Shown here one piece after another: positions 43,022 to 52,310 of a stretch of DNA of 64,000 bases. The notes under the pieces were generated by a model. It searched no databases and was not told where the DNA came from. It saw nothing but the letters and a program-made list of their open reading frames with translations. The position numbers and the translations under genes are program-made. The DNA is from PALSA-911 sp963743035 (GTDB taxonomy: Bacteria > Pseudomonadota > Alphaproteobacteria > Acetobacterales > Acetobacteraceae), in the NCBI GenBank assembly GCA_963743035.1, contig CAVUOB010000017.1:62001-126000 (forward strand). Direction: 5' to 3'. Position 1 is the first letter of the stretch; the number at the start of each line of letters is the position of its first letter.

Positions 43022-44071
43022 ATGGCCGATGAGCCAATGGTACGCAGCGATACCGGCCCCGGGATCCCACGGGTGCGCAAGGCTGGTGCTCCGGCCGCCG
43101 CCATGATCGTCGTCGCTGTCCTGTTCGTGGCCATGATCGGCCTGTCGGTCTGGTACCTGACGCGACGCGAGCCCCTGATCGTCCAGGGCGAGGTGCAATG
43201 CCGCACCTTCGACATGGCGGCCCGGGTAGACGGACGGGTCGCGGATATCGTCGTTGCACGCTCCGAGAACGTGAAGCAGGGCGCGCCGATCATCCGCATC
43301 GACAATCCGGAGCTGATCGCGAAATACAACCAGAGCAAAGCCGACCTGGACGTCGCGCAAGCGGAACTGGCCCGCGTGAAGGCCGGATTCCGGGCCGAAA
43401 CCGTCGCCGTCCGAAAGGCGCAGGTGGCACGCGCTGAAGCGGATCTGACCCTCGCGCAGCAGACCTATGAGCGCAAGCGCCAGCTCGCCGCCAACCGGGA
43501 TGCGCCGCAATCCGATCTGGACAAGGCGACCGCCGCGCTCGCGGTGGCCGAGCGTGCGCTGGAGCAGACCCGGTTCGCCTACAACGAGGCGGTCGCGGGC
43601 TTCACGCGGGAGGATCTGGGGATCGCCCTGGCGAAGGTCGAGGCCGCCAGGGCCGGGGTCGAAACCCTGAAATCGCTGGTCGATCAGATGGTCGTCGTTG
43701 CGCCGGCCGACAGCCAGGTGTTCCGCATTCCCGTCGAGGACGGCGAGTTCGTTCTGCCCGGCATTCCGCTGATCACGCTGGTGGATCTGAACGATATGTG
43801 GGTGCAGTTCGACCTGCGGGAGGATCTGCTGCGCGACGTGAAACCGGGCACGAAGCTCACCGTCCGGGTTCCGGCGCTGCACGACCGGGCGGTCGTACTG
43901 GAAATCCGTGTCATCGGTGCCAAAGGCGAATACACCGGCTGGCGGGCGACGCGCGCGACCGGCGATTTCGACCTTCGCACGTTCGAGATCCGTGCCTATC
44001 CGACGCAGCCCGTGGAAGGCTTGCGCCCCGGCATGAGCGTCTACACCGACTGGTCGGATCTGCGTCAGTGA
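43022..44071 (+). CDS. HlyD-family membrane fusion (periplasmic adaptor) protein 1
   Basis: 349 residues. One N-terminal membrane helix (MIVVAVLFVAMIGLSVWYL), biotinyl-lipoyl-like halves (VDGRVADIVVARSENVKQGAP ... VDQMVVVAPADSQVFRIPVE) around a long coiled coil (about 115-215), then a beta-barrel part (LNDMWVQFDLREDLLRDVKPG). Bridges an inner-membrane pump to an outer-membrane channel. The stop overlaps the GTG of the permease gene. Confidence 0.9.
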   Translation: MADEPMVRSDTGPGIPRVRKAGAPAAAMIVVAVLFVAMIGLSVWYLTRREPLIVQGEVQCRTFDMAARVDGRVADIVVARSENVKQGAPIIRIDNPELIAKYNQSKADLDVAQAELARVKAGFRAETVAVRKAQVARAEADLTLAQQTYERKRQLAANRDAPQSDLDKATAALAVAERALEQTRFAYNEAVAGFTREDLGIALAKVEAARAGVETLKSLVDQMVVVAPADSQVFRIPVEDGEFVLPGIPLITLVDLNDMWVQFDLREDLLRDVKPGTKLTVRVPALHDRAVVLEIRVIGAKGEYTGWRATRATGDFDLRTFEIRAYPTQPVEGLRPGMSVYTDWSDLRQ

Positions 44072-46420
44072 CCGACTTCGTTCCGGGTCTGCTGGCCGTC
44101 GCCTTGCGGGAGGCACGCTGGATATGGCGGGATCGCGTCGCTCGCTTTCTACTGTTCGGCGTACCGGTAATCGCCTTCGCCGTACTCGCGCTGACGTTCA
44201 GCTCCGCCGTCGTACGCGGCCTCGGGGTTGTCGTCGTGGACATGGACCATTCGGCAACCTCGCTGCTGTTCGTCCAGACGATCGCGTCCGCGCCGGGGAT
44301 CGAAGTCACGCGGCGCGCCAATGACCTCGGTGCCGCGGCCAGCGCGATCCGCGCGGGAGAGGCAATCGCCGCGATCTATCTACCGCCGGAGTTCGAAAAG
44401 AACCTGCAGTCGGGCCGTCGCCCGCGCCCGGTAGCCTTTTACAACACGCAATATTTCACGCCTGGCAGCAATGCATCCAAGAGCATTACGGACGCCATGA
44501 ACACGGCTTCCACCGCGGTCTCCCCCGCGGGTGCGGTAGTCCCACAGCTGGGGGAAGCAGCGCCAGGCCTGGTCCCCGAGGAATACGTACTGACCAATCC
44601 CGCGTTGAACTACGCAGGGTTTCTGCTGAGGGCGGTGCTGCCCACCGTGCTGCATGTGGTGATCGCGATTTCCGCCGGCTACGCGGTGGGGTCGGAGTTC
44701 CGCCGCCGCAGCATCCGGGCGTGGTGGGCCGTCTCCGGCCAAAGCATCTCGGCTGCCCTGGTCGGCAAGATGCTGCCGTACTTTGTGGTTCTGATGTCGA
44801 TGTTCGCGCTGATGGTTGCCATCCTCGACGTGGCGTTGGGCGTGGGTTTCCGCGGCGATGCCGTGCTCATGGCGGTGTCCGCCACGTTGCTGATCGTGGC
44901 CTATCAGATGGTCGGCTGCCTGATGCAGTTGCTGACCCGGAATCTGGCCCTGGGTCTCAGCCTGACCGGCATCATCGTCTCACCCGCCTTCGGTTATGCG
45001 GGCGTGGGCTTTCCGGTGATTGCAATGGAAGCGTTCCCGCGGGCCTGGGGCGCCGTACTGCCGCTTCGCTGGTATATCCAGATCCTGTTCGACCAGGCCT
45101 CCCGCGGGGCTCCACTGCGCGCGACCGCACAGCCGTTCGCGTATCTCTGCACGCTCACAATCATTCTGATGCTGTTGGTGTGGCTGCGCTTTCGTTCGCT
45201 CAGCCGCCAGGGTTTCCCGATCCCGCCGGAAGACACGCCGGTGATACAGCGTGACGTGTTCGGCATTGCCGGCTCGTTCCTGGCCGAGTGGCGGCGTGTG
45301 CTGAACGACCGCAGCGTGCTCAGCCTGTTCGTGCTCGCGCCTGTGCTCTACGCATTCTTCTATCCGCAGCCCTATCTCGGCCAGATCGTGCGCAACATTC
45401 CCGTGGCCGTGGTCGATCAGGACAATACCGAGCTCAGCCGCGGCCTGATCCAGGCAATGCAGGCACACGGAAACATCTCGGTCGCCTTGCATGCCAGCAA
45501 CTATCGCGAGGCGCAGGACGCGGTATTCGCGCGCCGGGCATTCGGCGTCGTCGGCATTCCACCCGATACCGAACGCAACGTCTTGAAGGGCGTGCAGGCC
45601 AGACTGCCGATCTACGGGGATTCCACCTACTTCATTCTGTTCAACCGCACGCTGCAGGGCATCCTCGAATCGGTACAGGCCTACGCGGCCGATGCGGCCA
45701 GCCACGGCAGCCGGCCACAGGGCGCCCCTGCGCAAACCGCGATGCTTGCGGCCAATCCGGTGCAACTGGTCATGGTACCCCTGTTCAACCCGACTTCATC
45801 GTATTCGAGCTACGTCGTGCCGGCCGCTTTCGTACCTGATCCTGCATCAGACCCTGTTGATGGGTTCGGCGATGCTGGGTGGCGCCGTTTTCGAGCAAGG
45901 CGGCGCGGCGGCACACCGGCCCCGCGCGTCGGCTGCCGCGATCCTTGGGCAAGGGCTGGCACATTGGAGCATCTACATCCCTGCCCTGCTGCTCTATTTC
46001 GTCATCATGCCCCGGGTCTACGGGTTCTCGACGCTGGGGAACGTCCGGCAGCTGGCGGCGCTGTCCCTCCCGTTCATCCTGGCGACCAGTTTTCTCGGCC
46101 AGGCGCTTGGCCTCGTGTTCCGCCACCGGGAGACCGCTGTCCTGCTAGTACTCGCGAGCAGCCTGCCGCAATTCTTCCTGGTTGGGGCAGCCTGGCCGGT
46201 CGAAGCCATCCCATCCTTCCTCCGGCAGGCGCGGGAGGTGTTGCCAAGCGTCAGCGCTATCGACGCGTTCGTGCGCATCGGCCAGATGGGCGCCAGCCTG
46301 TTCGAGGTGCGCCAGCGTTGGGAGACGCTCTGGGTCCTGACACTGCTGTATTTCCTGCTAGCCACCGTGCTTGCGTACAGGCGCGGACAAACGGATTTCG
46401 AACATGCACCAACCGTCTAA
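44068..46420 (+). pseudogene. Fused double ABC-2 permease, frameshifted near 45832
   Basis: About 783 residues when repaired. Starts at GTG 44068, coupled to the HlyD gene. First module: N-terminal helix FLLFGVPVIAFAVLALTF, a large extracytoplasmic domain (VVVVDMDHSATSLLFVQTIA), then membrane helices (LRAVLPTVLHVVIAISAGYAVG). Second module repeats the plan (FVLAPVLYAFFYPQPYLG, IPVAVVDQDNTELSRGLIQAM, later YLILHQTLLMGSAMLGG). In the block around 45821-45840 the frame slips: one extra base turns PAAF-YLILHQ into PAAFVPDPAS, and the true C-terminus continues in the next frame to 46420. Either a real +1 insertion or a consensus error. No ATPase gene is next to it. Confidence 0.8.
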
Positions 46421-47418
46421 ACGGCAGGCGCTCTCCATCGTGGTCGGCCTGGTGGCGATCGCCGCGCTGGGGCTCTGGGGCGCACGGTTCAGGCATTCCG
46501 TCGCCCCCGCGGTAGCCGGGGTCGTCCGCGAGACCGAAATCCGCATCGCGCCAGAGGTCAGCGGCCGGCTGGCGACCGTCCTGGTCAAGCCCGGGCAGCC
46601 GGTTGCACGGAATGAACCGCTTGCGCAACTCAGCAACCCCGAGCTTTCGGCGGCGGTGGAAGAAGCGCGTGCCCGGGTCGGCAAGGCAATGTCCGACAGG
46701 GACCGCGTGTATGCGGGCGTTCGCCAGGAAGAAGTCGACACCCTCGGGCGGGAGATCATCAAGGCGCAGGCGGCCCTGACACTCGCCCTGCAGGACCTCG
46801 CCCGCAAATCCGCACTGGTCACGCGCTCGGATGCGTCCGTCCAGGCACTGGATGAGACCCGGGCAGAAGCAGCGCGCGCCGCGGCGGATGTCGCCGTCGC
46901 GCAGGAACGCTATGCCGAGGCTCAGACCGGCCCGACCAGGGAGGAGCGGGCGCTGGCCGACGCGCAGGTGAAGGCGGCCGAGGCAGCCCGTGACGTGGTC
47001 GAGGCCAGGGCCGCGAAGCTGTTGTTGCACGCTCCCACCGCCGGGGCGATCGGGATCGTGGTTCCCGAGATCGGCGAAGCCGTGGTGCCGGGAGAGCCGG
47101 GTACTGACCTTGCTTCCCGAACATGGGCTATGGTTCGGCTTCAACCTGCGGGAGGACGCGTTGGGCAATTTGGCAATCGGATCGCCGGTGCCGGCCGGAT
47201 TGCGGGATGCGCAAGGCCAGACGCCTGGTAACCAGACGCCCGGTAACCAAACTCTGGGCAAGCTGACGGAGATGCGCAACTGGGGGGAGTTCGCTACCTG
47301 GCGAGCCGCCCGGGCGGCCGGCGATCACGACCTGAACACCATGTTCCTTCGTGTCGATCCGACGGAGCCTGTCCAGAACCTTTCTGCCGGCCAGACGGTC
47401 TTCCTGAAGCCGTTCTAG
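46404..47418 (+). pseudogene. HlyD-family membrane fusion protein 2, frameshifted near 47101
   Basis: About 338 residues when repaired. Membrane anchor (ALSIVVGLVAIAALGLWGA), lipoyl-like IRIAPEVSGRLATVLVKPGQ, coiled coil (about 75-195), LLHAPTAGAIGIVVPEIGEAVVPGEP, then a one-base slip in CCGGGTA: the continuation VLTLLPEHGLWFGFNLRED is in the next frame and runs to 47418. Near the end a 15-bp tandem repeat (47217-47246) gives QTPGNQTPGN. Overlaps the permease end. Its TAG stop lies in the CTAG used as target by the adjoining IS1182-type element, so the gene end was kept. Confidence 0.8.
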
Positions 47419-48863
47419 CAGGCTGTCGGGTTCACGTGTTCGCTGAGCGTCAACGGCATGTCTTGTGTCCTTCAGGCGGCCGTGAGGCGGTGTAGCCGCC
47501 TGCAATTGTAAGCCAGGGCGGTCAAGGTCCACTCGGTGGCGACGTTTTTGGATGCCGCGCAGGCGGAAGCGGACGAAGCCCATGGCACTTTTGATGATGC
47601 CGAACACCGGTTCCACGGTCTGCTTGCGCTTGCGGTAGAGGGTCTTGGCAGCGTCGGTCTGCAACTTGGCCTTCATGGCGAGACGCCATGGCTCGGTGAT
47701 CCGCCGCGGTGCCTTTGCCTTCGGTGGCGGGCGGAAGTCGTAGGGCCGGTGCGGCTGGGTGCGTCCGATTGCCACCAGCGGCTCGATCCCGCGCACTTGC
47801 AAGGCTGCTACCGCTGGATCGCTGGCAAACCCGGCATCGGCCAACACCACTTTGGGCAGTCCGATGGTCTGCTCCATGGCCAGGATGGTGGCGGCAAAGC
47901 TCGGCGCGTCGGAGGGGCTGGCGGTCAGGTTGGTGGCCAGGATCAGTTGCGCGCCGTCGGCGCAGACCACCGCCTGTGCATTGTAGGCCTGGCGATACTC
48001 ATGCGCATCCGAGCGGCGCATCAGCGCGCTGTCCGGGTCGGTCAGGTTGCTCTGGCGCTCGGGCGGCGGGTCATCATCCGGCGGTACCGGCGGACGGCCA
48101 CGCCGCCCCAGCTTCGCGTCATAGGCGGCCTTCTTGGCCTCGTAGGCCGGCCGGACCGCTGCGGCCTGCTCGCGCGCCTCGGCCTCCAGCCGGGCGCAGG
48201 CCGCATCGAGCTTCGCCTTCAGCGTCTCGCGCCGGGCGATCTCGGCCGGCAGCGCCTGGGGATCAATATCCTGTGTATCCGCTGCCTCGGCCTGGGCCGT
48301 CAGGGCGGCGATGTCGGCCGCCAGCTTGGCCCGCAGAGCCTGCGCGCGGTCATAGCGCACCGAGCGGATCTTCGAGGCATTCGCGTCCAGCTTGGTGCCG
48401 TCGATCGATACCACGCCGACCCGCAGCAGGCCGGTCTCGCGCGCCAGCAGCAGCACCTGCAGGAACGCCGCCTCGAACGCCGCCTTGTTGGTGCGCCGGA
48501 AGGCCGCGATCGTGTCATGGTCCGGATGGGTGTTGGCGGCCACGAAGCGCACGCCGATGTCGCGATGCGTCGCCCGCTCGATCCGCCGCGACGAGAACGT
48601 CCCGTTGGCATAGCAGTAGATCAGCAGCGCCAGCATCAGCCGCGGATGATATTGCGGCTTGCCCCCAGCCTGCTCGTTCACCTTGAAGGCCGACAGCGCA
48701 ACCCGCTCCACCGCCGCAACCACGAAGTGCGCCAGGTCATCCGCTGGCAGCCAGTCCTTCAGGTCAGGCGGCAGAAGGAAAGCTTGTCTGCGGTCATACG
48801 GAACAAAGGTCGCCATAACCGCAGTTTGACGCCTTTTGCGCCGTTCGGGAATCCGACAGCCTG
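47419..48863 (-). mobile_element. IS1182-family insertion sequence, 1445 bp, flanked by CTAG
   Basis: Terminal inverted repeats CAGGCTGTCGGGTTC (47419-47433) and its near-complement at 48849-48863 (14 of 15 match). Flanked on both sides by CTAG (47415-47418 and 48864-48867), most simply a 4-bp target duplication. Contains one transposase gene on the minus strand. The left CTAG is the end of the HlyD gene; the right CTAG is the foot of an 18-bp hairpin. Confidence 0.85.
47472..48816 (-). pseudogene. IS1182-family transposase, frameshifted near its C-terminus
   Basis: About 448 residues when repaired. N-terminal DUF772 region (LPADDLAHFVVAAVERVALS, PRLMLALLIYCYANGTFSSR), then a DDE core (VVSIDGTKLDANASKIR; VVLADAGFASDPAVAAL; VEPVFGIIKSAMGFVRFRLR). 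At 47545-47549 a run of five T (A on the coding strand) replaces the expected four, so GIQNVATEWTLTALAYNCRR becomes out of frame; the normal stop would be at 47472-47474. Inactive if the extra base is real. ATG 48816 gives the standard MATFVPYDRRQ start. Confidence 0.85.
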
Positions 48864-48907
48864 CTAGAGCATGATCGCCGCTGATAGACGCGGCGATCAT
48901 GCTCTAG
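48864..48907. terminator. Perfect 18-bp hairpin between the two insertion sequences
   Basis: Arms 48864-48881 and 48890-48907 are exact complements, each ending in CTAG at the outer foot, with the 8-base loop TGATAGAC. If both IS elements and one copy of each duplicated CTAG are removed, this hairpin lies between two convergent genes (HlyD 2 on plus, CoA-transferase on minus), and each CTAG supplies the TAG stop of one of them. It is best read as a bidirectional terminator or REP-like palindrome that served as IS target twice. Confidence 0.8.
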
Positions 48908-49948
48908 CTGTCGTTGCTACGGAGGTTGTCCCTCCGGGGCTGGGCTGAGAGGCTGTGGTTGCGAGGCCGCCAACCCACAACCCGGAGCCCCGGATGGACG
49001 TCCATGAGAATGCGCGCACGACGCGCCATAGTCGAATGCTGATGGTGCAACGCCTGGCGAGCGGCTGGACGCCGGCCGCGGTTGCCCGGGCTCAAGGCGT
49101 GACGGCCCGGACCGTGCGCAAATGGCGCGACCGCTTTGCCGCCGAGGGCGAGGCCGGATTGGCCGATCGCTCGTCGCGGCCGCATCGCAGCCCGACGCGG
49201 CTGGATGGGCGGGCGGAAGAGGAAATCGAGGCGCTGCGACGCCAGCGCCTGACCGGACCGGCCATTGCCCGCCAGCTCGGCCGGCCGCTGTCCACCGTCG
49301 GCGTCGTGCTGCGACGGCGCGGCCTGGGCCGGCTCCGCTCCCTTGACCCCCGGCCGCCCGTGATGCGCTATGAACGGGAGAACCCAGGCGAACTGATCCA
49401 CATCGACATCAAGAAGCTCGGGCGTATCGAAGGCATCGGTCATCGCATCACCGGCGATCGCACCGGCCAAAGCAATCGACGATCTGTGGGGGTGGCCTCG
49501 GCTGGGAATACCTTCACGTCGCCATCGATGACCGCTCGCGTCTGGCCTACACCCAGCTGCTACCCAGCGAGCGCAAGGAAGACGCCACAGCCTTCCTCCA
49601 TAGCAGTCTTGCTTGGTTCAAACGGCATGGCGTCACGGTGGAGCGCGTCATGACCGATAACGGCGCCGCCTACAAAAGCTTCGCTTTCCGCGATGCCCTC
49701 CTCGCCCACGGCGTGCAGCACAAACGAACCCGTCCCTACACACCACGCACCAACGGCAAAGCCGAGCGGTTCATCCAAAGCAGCATCCGCGAATGGGCCT
49801 ATGCGCAGCCTTTCCAATCATCGGCAGAGCGCGCCAAAGCGATGCATCCTTGGCTGCAAGACTACAACACAACCCGACCTCACGCAGCCCTCGGCGGGAA
49901 ACCACCCGTCAGCCGACTGAAGCGGGACAACGTCCTTGGTAGCGACAC
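48908..49948 (+). mobile_element. IS481-family insertion sequence, 1041 bp, flanked by CTAG
   Basis: Terminal repeats begin TGTCG on both sides (left from 48909, right inward from 49947) and match at 18 of about 24 positions, both ending GTTGTCCC. Flanked by CTAG at 48904-48907 and 49949-49952, agreeing with the NCTAGN target known for IS481. One transposase gene on the plus strand whose TAG stop is completed by the flanking CTAG. Confidence 0.85.
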
Positions 49949-49952
49949 CTAG
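48994..49952 (+). pseudogene. IS481-family transposase, frameshifted near 49490
   Basis: About 318 residues when repaired. N-terminal helix-turn-helix (ASGWTPAAVARAQGVTARTV) and a second one (GPAIARQLGRPLSTVGVVLRR), then the rve core: IHIDIKKLGRIEGIGHRIT, HVAIDDRSRLAYTQLLPSE, VMTDNGAAYKSFAFRDAL and PYTPRTNGKAERFIQ. Around 49480-49500 (CTGTGGGGGTGGCC) the frame changes so that GWEYLHVAID continues in another frame; the net loss is one base or gain of two. It ends SRLKRDNVLGSDT at 49952. Not known as a programmed frameshift site in this family. Confidence 0.85.
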
Positions 49953-51151
49953 ACAATGCCCCCATCCCGGAAGGCCCTCATCTCCGCGGCGGAGTATCCA
50001 AGCTCGCCCAGCACTTCATCGGTGTCACGTCCCAGGGTCGGCGGCGGTGTCTCAATGCGCGCGCTGCCATGCGCGAGCTTGAAGGCCGCAATCGGCACGG
50101 TGAAACCACTGCCGACGCCTGGAACCGTTTCATGACGGTGCAACACGGCACGATGATCCAGTTGCGGATCCGCCAGCGTCTCCTCCAACCGGCGCACGCG
50201 GCCGGCGGGAATGTGCCGGGTCTGGAAGAATACCTCCCACGCATCGGCCGAACGCGTGAGCAGGGTTTCGGCAACGATCTGTTTCTCCCGTGCTTCGTCG
50301 GCCTTGCGTTCGGCATGGGTGGATTTCGCCATGTCCTCTCGTTCCAGCGCAGCCCAGAAACGGCGTTGCTGGGCGATGTTCATGGCCCCCAGCATCAGCA
50401 AACCATCCTGGGTAGGCCAGCACGATCCGCTGGCGAAGCCCTGCCAATCGCCATGCGGTTCCGGGTGGTGGCCGGAGCGGGTGAAATCGGTCACATGACT
50501 GGACATCATCACCAGGGCAACATCCATCATCGCCATGTCGATATGCTGGCCCTTTCCGGTGCGTTCACGCTGAAACAGCGCCGCCGCCAGGGCGAAGGCA
50601 CCGGTGGTGCCCGTGGCATAGTCGATCACCGGAGACCCGAACTTGACGGGACGGCCGCCCATCTCTCCGGTCGTCGCCATGATGCCGGAACTGGCCTGGA
50701 TGACGTGATCATAGGCCGTGTAGTTGCCGCGCGGGCCATGTTGGCCGAAGGCGGAAAAGCTCGCATAGATCAGTCGCGGATTGATGGCGGCAAGATCCTG
50801 GTAACTGAGGCCGAGGGCAGCGAGCGCACCGGGACGAAAATTCTCCACCAGCACATCCGCCGCGGCGGCGAGGCGCTTCAGCACTTCCTGACCCTCCACC
50901 CGCTTCAGGTCCAGGGTGATGGCCCGCTTGTTGGACGCCTGGGTCAGGAATGCGCTGCCCATTCGGCGTCCGTTGTCCCCGGCATCGGAACCGAGGATAC
51001 GGACCATGTCCGGGTCCTCAGGATTTTCCACCTTGATCACATCCGCCCCGTGCACGGCGAGCTGATAGGTGGCGAAAGGGCCAGCCAGCACATGGGTGAT
51101 GTCGATCACCCGGATACCTTCAAAAGGACGCGGCGCGAGGGTCTCGGTCAT
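49949..51151 (-). CDS. Class III CoA-transferase (CaiB/BaiF family)
   Basis: 400 residues. Family motifs: GIRVIDITHVLAGPFATYQLA, DVIKVENPEDPDMVR, NKRAITLDLKRVEGQEVL, ADVLVENFRPGALAALGLSY, SFSAFGQHGPRGNYTAYDHV and GSPVIDYATGTTGAFALAA (catalytic Asp). Transfers CoA between an organic acid and an acyl-CoA; substrate not predictable. ATG 51151 gives the normal N-terminus. Its stop codon lies in the CTAG next to the IS481 element, so insertion left the gene intact. Divergent from the RraA-like gene. Confidence 0.9.
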   Translation of the reverse strand: MTETLAPRPFEGIRVIDITHVLAGPFATYQLAVHGADVIKVENPEDPDMVRILGSDAGDNGRRMGSAFLTQASNKRAITLDLKRVEGQEVLKRLAAAADVLVENFRPGALAALGLSYQDLAAINPRLIYASFSAFGQHGPRGNYTAYDHVIQASSGIMATTGEMGGRPVKFGSPVIDYATGTTGAFALAAALFQRERTGKGQHIDMAMMDVALVMMSSHVTDFTRSGHHPEPHGDWQGFASGSCWPTQDGLLMLGAMNIAQQRRFWAALEREDMAKSTHAERKADEAREKQIVAETLLTRSADAWEVFFQTRHIPAGRVRRLEETLADPQLDHRAVLHRHETVPGVGSGFTVPIAAFKLAHGSARIETPPPTLGRDTDEVLGELGYSAAEMRAFRDGGIV

Positions 51152-51279
51152 AGGTCGGCTCCAGCCAATGGGGGTGTCGAAAGCTTGCCCATGGCCCAGG
51201 TCAGCGCGCAAGTTGGCCCGGTGCAAATCTATCCGTGCCCGGCTTCCCGCCGGCAGTCGTTCAGGAAGGATCCTCCATC

Positions 51280-52011
51280 ATGACCAGGACGCCCACGACC
51301 GAAATGCTCGCCGAACTTCGCAAGATCGATACCCCGACCATCACCAATGTGGTCGCGACCTACCCGAAGAACCCGCTCTGCCTCGGGCTGTACAATCCCT
51401 GGACCGAGAATTGGTACACCGACACCTCGATCCGTTGCATATACCCCGAAATGGGCGCGGTCATCGGCCATGCCGTCACCTGCGTGTTCGGCCTGCCGGA
51501 TCCGAACTACACGGGGCGGCTGAGCTTCATGGACGTGATCGACGCGCTGGACGCGATGAAGAAACCGACGATCCTGGTCATTCAGCAGAAATGGCCGGCC
51601 GGCCTGATGGCGAAAGCGGGCCTGGCCGGGGAGATCATGGTCACGTCGATGAAGGCGGTCGGCTGCATCGGCATGCTGTCCAACGGCCCGTCGCGCGACG
51701 TCGACGCGATCCGGCGGCTGGATTTCCAGATGCTGCTGGGCGGCATTACCGCCGGTCATGGGGAGATGGCGGTGCAGGCGGTGAACGTTCCGGTTTCGGT
51801 CGGCGGCATGGATGTGGCGCCCGGCGATCTGATCCACATGGACGAGAACGGCGCGGTGAAGTTCCCTGCGGATAAGGCCGGCCAGGTGCTGGAGAACGCC
51901 CGGAAGATGCTCGAAGGCGAGGCCGAGCATCTGGCCCGCCTGCGGGCGGCGAAGACCGCGGCCGAGGTGCGCGCGGCCGGCGGATCCTACGCCGCCAGGC
52001 GCGACAACTAA
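51280..52011 (+). CDS. RraA-like / HMG-aldolase-family protein
   Basis: 243 residues. Starts MTRTPTTEMLAELRKIDTPT; IDTPTITNVV, VIGHAVTCVF, AGEIMVTSMKAVGCIGMLSN, GPSRDVDAIRRLDFQMLLGG (catalytic GxxRD-like), GGMDVAPGDLIHMDENGAV. The fold covers RNase E inhibitor RraA and class II oxaloacetate/4-hydroxy-4-methyl-2-oxoglutarate type aldolases; next to catabolic genes the lyase role is likelier. Ribosome site AGGAAGGA before ATG 51280. The gap 52012-52310 after it holds no recognised gene, only a weak TTCACA-N16-CATAAT promoter-like pair. Confidence 0.85.
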   Translation: MTRTPTTEMLAELRKIDTPTITNVVATYPKNPLCLGLYNPWTENWYTDTSIRCIYPEMGAVIGHAVTCVFGLPDPNYTGRLSFMDVIDALDAMKKPTILVIQQKWPAGLMAKAGLAGEIMVTSMKAVGCIGMLSNGPSRDVDAIRRLDFQMLLGGITAGHGEMAVQAVNVPVSVGGMDVAPGDLIHMDENGAVKFPADKAGQVLENARKMLEGEAEHLARLRAAKTAAEVRAAGGSYAARRDN

Positions 52012-52310
52012 CGCCGGGTCATCGTCGCTGGTTCGGCTCAGATCTGAAGATTTGCGGGTCGTCACGGCAGAGAGTGGAAGCGTCGGTTCGCGCCGGATTT
52101 CCGGCGCCGAGGATCGTTCACAACGTTCCGGTGTCCAACATAATGTCGTAACCGTACAACCGGACCTCCGGCATGGCACGACGAGGTTTGCATTGTCCGG
52201 GGCAGGTGGGTGCTGCAACGGGTGGGTTTGCGTCCGCCACCTGAACGGGCGATCATCCCCACCGAGCCATGCGTCCTGGCCAAAAAGAAACCTGCACAGA
52301 GACCCCGTAC

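Noticed and set aside
45840..46515. C-terminal 225 residues of the uninterrupted 905-residue permease frame
   Set aside because: Pro/Arg-rich out-of-frame sequence after the slip at 45832; the true membrane helices continue in another frame.
47128..47540. C-terminal extension of the IS1182 transposase frame into the HlyD gene
   Set aside because: Arises from the extra base at 47545-47549; the family C-terminus and stop lie in the other frame at 47472.
49480..49500. Programmed frameshift in the IS481-type transposase
   Set aside because: IS481 transposases are normally one frame; no slippery heptamer or helper structure is evident, and neighbouring genes show similar slips.
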